Assembly (NCBI GenBank): GCA_023145935.1
Contig: JAGLDB010000092.1
Location: 1-7,212, forward strand
Direction of reading: 5' to 3'
Source: Candidatus Sabulitectum sp.
GTDB taxonomy: Bacteria > Fermentibacterota > Fermentibacteria > Fermentibacterales > Fermentibacteraceae
DNA length: 7,212 nucleotides
In this document: positions 1-6,537 of the stretch, piece after piece
Numbering within the stretch: the first letter of the stretch is position 1
How the letters are laid out: every line of letters starts with the position of its first letter
Position numbers and translations under genes: made by a program
Notes under the pieces: model-generated
The model's database searches: none
What the model was told of the DNA's origin: nothing
What the model saw: only the letters and a program-made list of their open reading frames with translations

Positions 1-245
1 ATTGCCACAAGACAGGTTATCATGGGCAGCTCAGGATATCCAATGCTGTCTGTAACAGGAGAACCTGTGAATCTGATGAAATCAAGATTGTCATATTCTG
101 CTGACTCCCACAAAAGTGGAGTTTGCACGATGAGAACAACTCTGGAACTGTCAGATACAGTTGTTCGGATCAGTGGAGTATCGGCAATTACAGGAGCAGA
201 AAGTAAGATAAGAACAGAGATTAAAAGAGAATAACATGATTTCAT
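1..245 (-). CDS. Secreted protein, N-terminal part; possible C25 (gingipain-like) peptidase propeptide
   Basis: Partial gene: the 5' end is visible and the rest lies beyond the left edge (81 complete codons seen). The ATG at 245-243 is preceded by AAGGATGG, a reasonable ribosome binding site. Residues 1-21 form a classical signal peptide: MK, a hydrophobic core (SLLISVLILL), then a small-residue end (APVIA) suited to signal peptidase I cleavage before Asp22. The protein is therefore exported. After that comes a beta-rich stretch (RVVLIVQTPLLW) and then G-Y-P-E-L-P at residues 69-74. A G-x-P-x-L-P motif at about this depth is typical of the propeptide of C25 cysteine peptidases and related secreted proteins of FCB-type bacteria. 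That assignment is inference; the catalytic His and Cys would lie outside the window. It starts 12 nt after the stop of the upstream FG-GAP-like fragment, so the two were probably once neighbours in an operon. Export is well supported; the family is tentative. Confidence 0.7.
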   Translation of the reverse strand, partial: MKSCYSLLISVLILLSAPVIADTPLIRTTVSDSSRVVLIVQTPLLWESAEYDNLDFIRFTGSPVTDSIGYPELPMITCLVA

Positions 246-257
246 AATAATCCATCC

Positions 258-482
258 TTACCAGCATGAGTATAATACATCATTTAATTCTGAATATCGC
301 ATGGAGAGGGAGGATGTGTCAATAGTACTAAGAAGCAGTTCCATATTGCCATCCGCATCAAGGTCAGCAGCCATTGGATGAGCATTGTACCGGAAGTTCT
401 CTCCGGTTACCTTCCATAATTTGTTACCGATGGTTGCATTGAACCAGAAAATGGTTCGTTGGAGACACGGCCGAGACGCCAA
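258..482 (-). pseudogene. FG-GAP/VCBS-like repeat remnant
   Basis: The minus-strand frame contains one recognisable FG-GAP/VCBS-type blade. It has a GNKLWKVTG strand (residues 19-27 counted from the TTG at 482), then P-M-A-A-D-L-D-A-D-G (36-45), whose D-x-D-x-D-G is the calcium-binding loop of this repeat, then M-E-L-L-L-S. Such repeats normally occur in tandem inside large secreted or surface proteins. Here there is one copy and no signal peptide. The first nine or so residues look like random translation of spacer, and the C-terminal tail (SSLSMRYSELNDVLYSCW) no longer resembles the family. There is no ATG start with a ribosome binding site; the only starts are a TTG at 482 or an internal ATG. 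The frame ends with TAA 12 nt before the secreted-protein gene. I read it as the decayed end of a larger extracellular beta-propeller gene. A small functional protein cannot be excluded. Confidence 0.45.
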
Positions 483-484
483 GC

Positions 485-510
485 CCCTTGAAGCATCAAG
501 GGTTTTTTTT
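485..510 (+). terminator. Rho-independent terminator, plus strand
   Basis: A perfect 7-bp stem, CCCTTGA (485-491) against TCAAGGG (496-502), encloses the 4-nt loop AGCA and is followed at once by eight T residues (503-510). This is a textbook intrinsic terminator for rightward transcription. On the minus strand the run of A precedes the stem, so it would not work in that direction. No plus-strand gene is visible to its left, so the transcript it ends is unknown. Confidence 0.75.
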
Positions 511-543
511 GTTCCTATATCTTGAGGTTATAAGTTTCTTGTA

Positions 544-577
544 AGAACGGGGAGAGCTTTGAAGCTTTCCCCGTTCT
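544..577 (-). terminator. Long stem-loop downstream of the PUR-family gene
   Basis: The sequence AGAACGGGGAGAGCTT pairs with AAGCTTTCCCCGTTCT around a tiny loop, giving about 15-16 bp with a single G-T wobble. It begins about 20 nt past the stop codon of the minus-strand gene at 598-1044, the normal place for a terminator or a 3'-end-stabilising hairpin. The T tract is poor on both sides (TGTTTC on plus; none on minus). Termination may therefore be weak or factor-assisted, and the hairpin could serve mainly to protect the mRNA end. Confidence 0.55.
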
Positions 578-597
578 GTTTCATGGGTAAAACCGTC

Positions 598-1044
598 TTA
601 TTCTCCGGATGCTTCCGGCTGTATTAGCCCCATCCGCTCAAGCCTGGCCAGCAACGCACCGGAGCTTCTTTCAAAAGCTTTTGAGATTGTTTCAATATCA
701 ATACCGCTTTTAAACTGTTTCTCCAGCTTTACTTCCTCTTCAGGTTCCCACTTCATGAATGCTCTTGGGAATGTTTTTCTGGCTTCGGTAATTTCTTTAT
801 CTCTTCTGGCTTCTGCAAGCTTTTCCAGCATTTCACATGCCTCTGTGATCTTTTCCCTGAACCCTTTGAAGGAATCCTCGAAAAGGATTATTCTTTTTTG
901 CTGGAATGTGCCGTCCTCCTGCCTCTGGGAATCGGTGATGGAAAGATAGTAGTGATCGTTCTTAGCCTGCTTTCCATCAATGAAGCAGGTGCTTTTTCCT
1001 GCAGAGACTCTTGCTGTGTAGAGTGTTGTTCTTTCTTCAGGCAT
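598..1044 (-). CDS. PUR-family (DUF3276) nucleic-acid-binding protein with C-terminal helix-turn-helix
   Basis: The protein has 148 residues. Residues about 6-75 match the bacterial PUR-alpha-like domain (DUF3276, the family of the Borrelia protein BpuR). They contain a beta strand with a Y-x-A-R-V-S-A-G-K-S-T-x-F start, then Y-Y-L-S-I-T-D-S, a G-x-F-Q-Q-K-R-I-I-L-F-E-D strand, and an amphipathic helix (SFKGFREKITEACEML). Such domains bind single-stranded DNA or RNA. Residues 76-93 are a charged helical linker. Residues 99-141 (from W-E-P-E-E-E-V-K-L to R-L-E-R-M-G-L-I) match a small helix-turn-helix often found at the C-termini of bacterial helicases and other DNA-binding proteins (pattern W-x-x-E-E-D..L, ..I..R-S..A-I..R-L..L-G-L). 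The protein is cytoplasmic and probably a regulator or nucleoid/RNA-associated factor; its targets are unknown. The ATG start at 1044 is well supported by AGAGGAG with 6-7 nt spacing. It is transcribed away from the YgiQ gene. Confidence 0.85.
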   Translation of the reverse strand: MPEERTTLYTARVSAGKSTCFIDGKQAKNDHYYLSITDSQRQEDGTFQQKRIILFEDSFKGFREKITEACEMLEKLAEARRDKEITEARKTFPRAFMKWEPEEEVKLEKQFKSGIDIETISKAFERSSGALLARLERMGLIQPEASGE

Positions 1045-1204
1045 TTTTCTCTCCTCTGTTTTTTTTGAACCTGCCTTCAGTGGGATTGTGGACTTTCTGC
1101 ATTATGTTTCAAACCTTTCATAGTTATAGGAAAACATATGTTTACTATAGCAGTAACCTTCATAAGCTTCATTTTTTCAAGTGCCGGTCTGAAAGCTTGA
1201 CAAA
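1045..1204. promoter_or_regulatory. Divergent intergenic region with promoters for the PUR and YgiQ genes
   Basis: This 160-bp spacer separates two genes read outward, so both promoters should lie here. It is AT-rich in the middle. For rightward transcription TACTAT (1143-1148) is a plausible -10 box, but no convincing -35 accompanies it. I cannot place the leftward promoter with confidence. A short plus-strand frame across this region is low-complexity and not convincing as a gene. Confidence 0.5.
1125..1149. promoter_or_regulatory. Palindromic dyad, possible operator
   Basis: The core AAACATATGTTT (1132-1143) is a perfect 12-bp palindrome. It is flanked by TATAG on the left and CTATA on the right, which are also complementary, with spacers of 2 and 1 nt. 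This gives an imperfect inverted repeat of about 25 bp that overlaps the candidate -10 of the rightward promoter. A dyad of this size at a promoter is typical of a dimeric repressor or activator site. This is inference from symmetry alone. Confidence 0.35.
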
Positions 1205-3001
1205 ATGCTTTTGAATAGACACACTAGGAGCATGAGAAGAACTCTTCCAATGACTGTTTCGGACATGCGTGAGCGCCAGTGGGATCAGCTTGATGTGCTG
1301 ATTGTCACAGGTGACGCTTATGTAGACCACCCTTCTTTCGGCGCTGCCATTATCGGCAGGGTACTGGAGAGCAGGGGGTACAAGGTTGGCATTGTGGCTC
1401 AGCCTGACTGGAAAAACCTTGATGCATTTACTGTTATGGGAAGACCCAGGCTTTTTGTGGGGATCACTTCAGGGAATATGGATTCAATGGTGAACCACTA
1501 CACTTCAAACAACAGGCTTCGTTCTGATGATGCATACACACCGGATGGTCTACCGGGGAAAAGGCCGGACAGAGCAGTTCTCAAGTACACGAACTGCGTC
1601 CAGAGAGCCATGAAGGGTGTTCCTGTGGTTCTAGGTGGCATAGAGGCAAGCCTGAGGAGAATAACTCATTATGATTTCTGGAGTGACAGACTCAAGAAAT
1701 CGATTCTTCTTGACAGCAAGGCTTCTATTCTTGTTTATGGCATGGGAGAGAAACAGATAGTAGAGATAGCCCGCAGGCTTGATTCAGGGGAGTCACTCTC
1801 TGGTATTCCAGGCACTGCCACTGCGGTTCACCAGGGAAAATATCAACGGGACGAGAAGGATGTTGTACTGCCTTCCCATGAATCTCTGAATACCAATCCT
1901 GCGGAAATACTCGAACTGTCAAAACTTCTTGAAGGGAATCAGAATCCGTGGTGCGGGTCAAGGCTGATCCAGCACGCAGATTCAAGAGTTGTGATTGTTG
2001 AACCGCCGGCAGAACCTCTCTCTTCTCTTGAGATGGACCATGTGTATGACCTTCCTTACACAAGATTGCCACATTCTTCATACAGGGGAGAGATACCTGC
2101 ATTGACCATGATAAAAGACTCTGTGACTGTTGTAAGAGGTTGCAGCGGGGGTTGTACTTTCTGCGCCATTGGTTTGCATCAGGGAAAGTTTATCACCAGC
2201 AGGTCTTCTGATTCTGTTCTTCGGGAAGTTCAGAAAATAGCTTCCTCGTCCGCTTTCAGAGGAACTGTCTCTGATCTTGGAGGCCCTACTGCCAATATGT
2301 ACGGCCTTGGTTGTGATGACCCGGTAGAGATGAAGAAATGCAGAAGACCATCGTGTCTTTACCCTTCCATATGCCGCCATTTTCGAACGGATCACGGTGA
2401 CTACATGAAGTTGCTTACAAAAGCCGGAACAGTTTCAGCGGTTAAAAATGTGTTTATCTCCAGCGGTATCAGACACGATGTTGCTCTGCGTGACCCGGAC
2501 TTCATGGCAAGACTGACCTCAAAGAACATCTCCGGTCATCTGAGAATAGCTCCGGAGCATACCCATGACAGAATACTGGCTCTGATGCGCAAACCAGCCC
2601 GCGAGGTATGGGAGCGTTTTGCAGCTGAATTCAAGAGGAATGCCGAGAGATCAGGAAGAAAACAGTACATTGTCCCATACATCATTGCAGCTTTCCCGGG
2701 AAGCACCATAGGAGACATGCAGGCAGCCAGATCCTTTCTGGAGACCCAGGGAGCAATTCCCAGGCAGGTGCAGATATTCCTTCCCACACCGATGACAGTG
2801 GCCACGGCAATGTATTTCTGCGGTAGATCATTCCCCGGTGGAGAGCCTCTTCGAATTCCCAGAAAGCCTTCAGACAAACAGCAGCAGAAGGATATGATCC
2901 TATACGGTATTCAAGGTCAGAAGAATTATGGCAGCAAGAACAGAGTGAATACCTATGTCAATCACAGGAAGGGCCTTTCCGGTAAACCGCCTCGATACTA
3001 A
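1205..3001 (+). CDS. ygiQ: YgiQ family radical SAM protein
   Basis: The protein has 598 residues and is recognisable throughout as a YgiQ-family radical SAM protein, a conserved enzyme of unknown reaction. The N-terminal region carries the family signatures VTGDAYVDHPSFG (34-46), AGN-like GNMDSM (90-95), the D-D-A-Y-T-P-D and G-K-R-P-D-R segment (108-123), and LGGIEASLRR (143-152) followed by H-Y-D-F-W-S-D. The radical SAM [4Fe-4S] motif is C313-x3-C317-x2-C320 in R-G-C-S-G-G-C-T-F-C. A second cysteine set (C370, C379, C384, C390; C-L-Y-P-S-I-C) is also standard for the family. Near the C-terminus comes R-I-A-P-E-H and then P-T-P-M-T-V-A-T-A-M-Y. The protein stops sooner than E. coli YgiQ (about 740 residues), lacking most of the tail after the conserved core. 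The start is uncertain. ATG 1205 has no clear ribosome binding site, ATG 1232 has AGGAG only 1 nt before it, and ATG 1250 (M-T-V-S-D-M) fits where homology begins. The 3' end overlaps the convergent DUF2752 gene by 102 bp. Confidence 0.92.
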   Translation: MLLNRHTRSMRRTLPMTVSDMRERQWDQLDVLIVTGDAYVDHPSFGAAIIGRVLESRGYKVGIVAQPDWKNLDAFTVMGRPRLFVGITSGNMDSMVNHYTSNNRLRSDDAYTPDGLPGKRPDRAVLKYTNCVQRAMKGVPVVLGGIEASLRRITHYDFWSDRLKKSILLDSKASILVYGMGEKQIVEIARRLDSGESLSGIPGTATAVHQGKYQRDEKDVVLPSHESLNTNPAEILELSKLLEGNQNPWCGSRLIQHADSRVVIVEPPAEPLSSLEMDHVYDLPYTRLPHSSYRGEIPALTMIKDSVTVVRGCSGGCTFCAIGLHQGKFITSRSSDSVLREVQKIASSSAFRGTVSDLGGPTANMYGLGCDDPVEMKKCRRPSCLYPSICRHFRTDHGDYMKLLTKAGTVSAVKNVFISSGIRHDVALRDPDFMARLTSKNISGHLRIAPEHTHDRILALMRKPAREVWERFAAEFKRNAERSGRKQYIVPYIIAAFPGSTIGDMQAARSFLETQGAIPRQVQIFLPTPMTVATAMYFCGRSFPGGEPLRIPRKPSDKQQQKDMILYGIQGQKNYGSKNRVNTYVNHRKGLSGKPPRY

Positions 3002-3277
3002 AAGCATTGTAATTCTGATGATCCATTCAAAAGCATAAATCACCAGGAAAAGCTGGAAGCGGGAATTGATCCTGTGCTGTTTCTTTTCTCCTGTGAGAAC
3101 ACCGTTCATATCTCTTGTAAGACCACAGAACGGGCATGGTTCACCGGTTAGTTCTTTATAGTAACAACCGGGAATGTCTGGAAACTGTTCCGTTAGAACT
3201 GGTGACACTATCGAGAACACAAGCACATACAGAAGAAATCCCAGTACAACCAGATTGAATATTCTGTATGGGTTCAT
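2900..3277 (-). CDS. DUF2752 family membrane protein
   Basis: The protein has 125 residues. It begins with a hydrophobic segment (residues about 8-28), then a loop holding the family signature C48-P-F-C51-G-L-T-R, followed by a G-x-x-x-x-H region. Further membrane segments lie at about 75-95 and 104-122. The C-P-x-C-G-L-T-R motif is diagnostic of DUF2752, a family of small inner-membrane proteins with no established function. The paired cysteines could bind metal or be redox active, but that is conjecture. An extra Cys38 lies just before the motif. The gene is the last of a three-gene operon, starting 5 nt after the DUF4190-like gene's stop with only a weak ribosome binding site (ACGGA), so translational coupling is likely. 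The last 102 bp, which encode the final membrane helix, lie antisense to the end of the YgiQ gene. Confidence 0.85.
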   Translation of the reverse strand: MNPYRIFNLVVLGFLLYVLVFSIVSPVLTEQFPDIPGCYYKELTGEPCPFCGLTRDMNGVLTGEKKQHRINSRFQLFLVIYAFEWIIRITMLLVSRRFTGKALPVIDIGIHSVLAAIILLTLNTV

Positions 3278-3282
3278 TCCGT

Positions 3283-3552
3283 TTACTTGATTGTCATCTC
3301 GTTTATGGAGCTTGCCTCACCTGTTACCATTGCATACACAAGGAAAATTGTCATGACCAGCAGCGGAAGAGCATTTAGAATAATGCCTGCGAGGGCAATT
3401 CCTGAAGACAGTTCCTCTGCCCGTTTTTTTCTGAAGGCAATGATCCCCAGGATCAGTCCGACTATGGCCGGGAGTATTACAAGAGTGTTCACGCAGGGAA
3501 TAAACCCCACCATTGCTGCTATAACTCCGATTACAAGAGATGCAATATCCAT
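3283..3552 (-). CDS. Small DUF4190-like membrane protein
   Basis: The protein has 89 residues when started at the ATG at 3552 (MDIASLVIGV). This ATG has the strong ribosome binding site GAGGAG about 7 nt upstream. A longer reading from a TTG at 3567 would overlap the preceding stop and is less likely. There are two hydrophobic halves: residues 4-40 (two membrane helices around a P-C-V-N turn, with repeated G-x-x-x-G-type small residues and G-L-I-L-G-I-I-A-F), then a basic-charged loop R-K-K-R-A-E-E-L, then 50-76. The pattern ..S-L-V-x-G..L-G-I-I-A..S-G-I-A-L-A-G-I-I-L is that of DUF4190/TM2-like small membrane proteins. No enzymatic residues are apparent and the function is unknown. It sits 11 nt after the M16C peptidase stop and 5 nt before the DUF2752 gene, so it is surely co-transcribed with both. 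Confidence 0.8.
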   Translation of the reverse strand: MDIASLVIGVIAAMVGFIPCVNTLVILPAIVGLILGIIAFRKKRAEELSSGIALAGIILNALPLLVMTIFLVYAMVTGEASSINEMTIK

Positions 3553-3563
3553 AATTTTTCTCC

Positions 3564-6446
3564 TCAAGGCTCGATTCTATTGTTAATCTTCATGGAATCA
3601 AGAACATCTTGATTACCAACTACACAGATTCTTACATCGGATTCGCGGTTTTTCAGGAGCTCTGCGAATTCTGCGATTGAATCGGCATTTACAGCCAGAA
3701 GACGAGTTTTGTGCTCCGCTAAAAAATCTATGCTTGTTTCCTGAAGCAGCCGTAGAATTGCAAAACCATTGGCCATAGGTGGCCGGATGGCAGGATCCAT
3801 GCCTTTAACGCTGGCAATTATTGAATCCTCCAGCGCTCTCGGGTTCAGATCAATCTTTGTAATTCCGTTGTTTATGGCGTTCTCAAATGTCTGAAGGCTT
3901 GTTGCAGGTGATGGGTCTCTGTAAGAATAGAATGTAATGGCTGTGTTACGCAGGCTTGCTCCTGCTCCGTAAGCACCCTTTTTTACCCTGATCTCATCCC
4001 AGAGATAGCCTTCAGAGAGCATTCGCATCATTACAAAGGCGGATGCCGAAAGCGGATGGTTTGATGGTATACCCGGCATTGCTGCTGCTGTAAATGAGGT
4101 TTCTCCCTTGATGGTTACTCCGGAGGTGTCAGGTGCAGCAGGGAAGACCGGTGGTTTGTGTTTCTTTATTCCCATTGAGGAGCCAGGCAGCTGACTGAGC
4201 CAGCTGGAAACGGAATTCTTTCTCTCTTCAGGACCACACCAGGCCATGATTTGAGAAGCCTTTTCAACAAGATGTTTGTGAATTGCTTTCAGTGCAGCTA
4301 TTTCCTTATCAACGGTGTGTTCGCCGATAGATGCCACCTGTTTCAGTACCGGTATGCCGTGAAGAAGGTTGTTTGCGTAGGTTGCAGCAGAAAGACCTGC
4401 CTGCGCTTCCAGTGAAGCGAAAACCTGCCCTTGGGGTATAACCGCACTTCTGGCATGCTCTGCAAGCTCACTTGCCACAAGTATTATTCTTTCTCTGTTA
4501 TCGAGCTCGGGGCTGAAAAGTCTTTCCTTCATTAATTCCAGCATTGCCGGAAGATCTTCTTCCAGGCATTGACCTCCAGCTTTTAGAATTATCCTGAATT
4601 CATCAATGGAAGTAACAGTGGAGGATATTGAAGTAACAGAAGCGGAAATGCCACCGGAGCAAGCCAGTTCCGCCTGGGCCATCTGGATGTAGTCCCTTCC
4701 CGATGCCCCTGTTCGTGTCATGAAGCTGGCGAAGAAAGGCAGGTGTGGAATGAGTTTCACAGGCAGTTCGGACATATCGAAGCAGATATCTGCGTAGCAC
4801 ACCCCTGCTGTCTGTATTTTCGTGGGAAGAAATAGTTTTCCGTTAACGGATTCCTCTCTGTGGAATATCTGTGGAGGCTTGACTGAAACATCGGAAATGC
4901 TCAGTTTCGGCAGAGTTGCAAGAGCTTCAGGGGAGCTGGCCATTTCCATTGATTCCGCGAGTTCTTTTGATCTGAGTGCCAGTTTGCGGAGGCGGTCAGG
5001 TGACATCGCTTCTTTTGTTGCCAGAAGATCAGCTTTGATTGCTGCGTTCTCTTTCTGAAAATGGTTCTCATCCGGATAGAACACAAAGTCAATTCTGTGT
5101 TTGTTGCCAAGCAGATGTTCGTCAATCATATCTTCAAGAAATCGGTGATTCAGGCTCATTCTTTCTTTAAGGCTTTCCAGAAGAAAGTTAAGGTCGAGTG
5201 CCTGCATCACATCTTCACTATGGGTCCATGCAGCGCACACAGATGACATGACAGAAAAAGGCCAGCTGGAGCCGATTGCACGCAGATGGAGCTCTTTCCT
5301 GTGCAGCATGTTCTTTACCAGCTCGGGGTTCAGGCCGTTCTCAACCAGAGTTTTCAAGCTTGTCCGGATCAAGCTGAAAACCGCGTCAGCATCTTTTCTC
5401 TCTACGCCTTTAAGGCCGATGACGAAATTTCTCTGTTCAGGGTCTGAATCATATCCACATCCGGAAAGGCCAGTACCCAGCTCGGAATCCAGAAGAGCCG
5501 CCTTTACAGGTGAGGAGTCATCGTCTAGAAGAACATCTTCCAACAGAGAAAAGGCAAGGGTTTCCACATGGTCTCCGGCATTGTTTACCATCCAGGCACT
5601 GGTAACGGTGCAGTTGTTCTCTGCCCCTCCCGGTACTGGCAGATCTTTTCGCACTGGTTCCGGTAAACGAGGCTGAATAACTGTTTCAATCTCATTATCG
5701 GATGCCTTGAAGCCGGTGAGGGCTTTTCCCAGAAATTCTGCAATTTCCAGAAAAGGAATTTTTGTAAGGGTAAAAAGGCAGCAGTTTGAAGGATGATAAT
5801 GATCGGTATGAAATTTTTTGAACTGTTCAAAAGTAAGTGATGGTATTGTCAGCGGATCGCCTCCGGAATCTTTTCCGCATGAACCGTCAGGATAGAGGAA
5901 TCTGGTCAGTTCCCGTTCAATGTAGCTGTCGGGATCAGAGTATGCCCCCTTCATCTCGTTGTAGACAACTCCGTTGTGGATCAGAGGGCTTTCAATGTTC
6001 CCAGGCTCTTCAAAATCAAGACGATAGCCTTCCTGCAGAAAGAATTCCTCTTTCAGAAGAGGATGGAAAACTGCATCCATGTAGACGGAAACAAGATTGC
6101 GGAAATCTTTTTCGTTCAGGCTTCCACAGGGGTAAAGAGTTCGATCCCCGTAGGTCATGGCGTTTATGAAAGTGGCCATGCTGCTTTTGACCATCTCCAT
6201 GAAAGGATCTTTCACCGGATATTTTTCAGATCCATTGAGCACTGTGTGTTCTATTATGTGGGGTACACCGGTGTGATCCGATGGCGGCGTCTTAAAACAG
6301 GCTGCAAAGAAATTCTCACGCTCTTCTTCACAATGTACATGTACAAGTTCCGCACCACTTTCTGTGTGGATTGCCCTTGTTACAGTGCTTCTGACAGAAG
6401 TTATGAATTTTGATTCCAGTATCTTGAAAGATGATCCCTTATTCAT
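3564..6446 (-). CDS. M16C family zinc metallopeptidase, PreP/presequence-protease-like
   Basis: The protein has 960 residues, close to the family norm of about 970-1040. The inverted zinc motif H-x-x-E-H is at H63-I-I-E66-H67. It is followed by the PreP signature L-N-G-S-x-K-Y-P-V-K-D-P-F (70-82) and T-F-I-N-A-M-T-Y (92-99). The third zinc ligand is E164 in V-V-Y-N-E-M-K-G, 97 residues after the second histidine as in PreP enzymes. In the C-terminal half, R820-V-K-K-G-A-Y826-G supplies the conserved Arg and Tyr that complete the active site across the closed chamber. All key residues are present, so the enzyme should be active. PreP-type enzymes degrade unfolded peptides of a few tens of residues inside a closed chamber. 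There is no signal peptide, so this one is probably cytosolic and recycles peptides. The ATG at 6446 has GGAAGAG 8 nt upstream. It is the first gene of an operon with two small membrane proteins, and it diverges from the P-loop/ModE gene. Confidence 0.95.
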   Translation of the reverse strand: MNKGSSFKILESKFITSVRSTVTRAIHTESGAELVHVHCEEERENFFAACFKTPPSDHTGVPHIIEHTVLNGSEKYPVKDPFMEMVKSSMATFINAMTYGDRTLYPCGSLNEKDFRNLVSVYMDAVFHPLLKEEFFLQEGYRLDFEEPGNIESPLIHNGVVYNEMKGAYSDPDSYIERELTRFLYPDGSCGKDSGGDPLTIPSLTFEQFKKFHTDHYHPSNCCLFTLTKIPFLEIAEFLGKALTGFKASDNEIETVIQPRLPEPVRKDLPVPGGAENNCTVTSAWMVNNAGDHVETLAFSLLEDVLLDDDSSPVKAALLDSELGTGLSGCGYDSDPEQRNFVIGLKGVERKDADAVFSLIRTSLKTLVENGLNPELVKNMLHRKELHLRAIGSSWPFSVMSSVCAAWTHSEDVMQALDLNFLLESLKERMSLNHRFLEDMIDEHLLGNKHRIDFVFYPDENHFQKENAAIKADLLATKEAMSPDRLRKLALRSKELAESMEMASSPEALATLPKLSISDVSVKPPQIFHREESVNGKLFLPTKIQTAGVCYADICFDMSELPVKLIPHLPFFASFMTRTGASGRDYIQMAQAELACSGGISASVTSISSTVTSIDEFRIILKAGGQCLEEDLPAMLELMKERLFSPELDNRERIILVASELAEHARSAVIPQGQVFASLEAQAGLSAATYANNLLHGIPVLKQVASIGEHTVDKEIAALKAIHKHLVEKASQIMAWCGPEERKNSVSSWLSQLPGSSMGIKKHKPPVFPAAPDTSGVTIKGETSFTAAAMPGIPSNHPLSASAFVMMRMLSEGYLWDEIRVKKGAYGAGASLRNTAITFYSYRDPSPATSLQTFENAINNGITKIDLNPRALEDSIIASVKGMDPAIRPPMANGFAILRLLQETSIDFLAEHKTRLLAVNADSIAEFAELLKNRESDVRICVVGNQDVLDSMKINNRIEP

Positions 6447-6537
6447 GTATTACTCTTCCGCTGGTTCATTACGGTAAAATTCCCTTATGTTCAGGGGGCA
6501 TACCGAATTGATAATTGTTAATTCAGGAGGTGATTTC
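6447..6537. promoter_or_regulatory. Short divergent spacer between the M16C and P-loop/ModE genes
   Basis: The spacer is 40 bp if the rightward gene starts at ATG 6487, or about 91 bp if it starts at the ATA at 6538. The longer spacer would more comfortably hold two divergent promoters. TAAAAT (6475-6480) could be a rightward -10 box, but no good -35 is visible. The leftward promoter may overlap it. These boxes are weak and uncertain. Confidence 0.3.

Noticed and set aside
22..234. Plus-strand frame of 70 codons
   Set aside because: It is antisense to the secreted-protein gene, which has a signal peptide and ribosome binding site; the plus frame has neither.
441..510. Possible c-di-GMP, glycine or other known riboswitch
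   Set aside because: The GACGCCAAGCC stretch faintly recalls part of the c-di-GMP-I consensus, but the remaining conserved elements are absent.
1011..1214. Plus-strand frame of 67 codons spanning the divergent promoter region
   Set aside because: It is low-complexity, rich in Phe and Cys, overlaps the starts of both flanking genes and has no ribosome binding site.
1725..2877. Minus-strand frames at 1725-2102, 2078-2395 and 2536-2877
   Set aside because: They are antisense to the conserved YgiQ core, including its iron-sulfur motif, and have no family resemblance.
3564..6446. Several plus- and minus-strand frames of 60-145 codons inside the peptidase gene (for example 5248-5676 and 5976-6413 on plus)
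   Set aside because: They lie fully inside a well-supported 960-residue gene with all catalytic motifs, show no recognisable domain, and are rich in Ser, Arg and Cys as expected of shadow frames.
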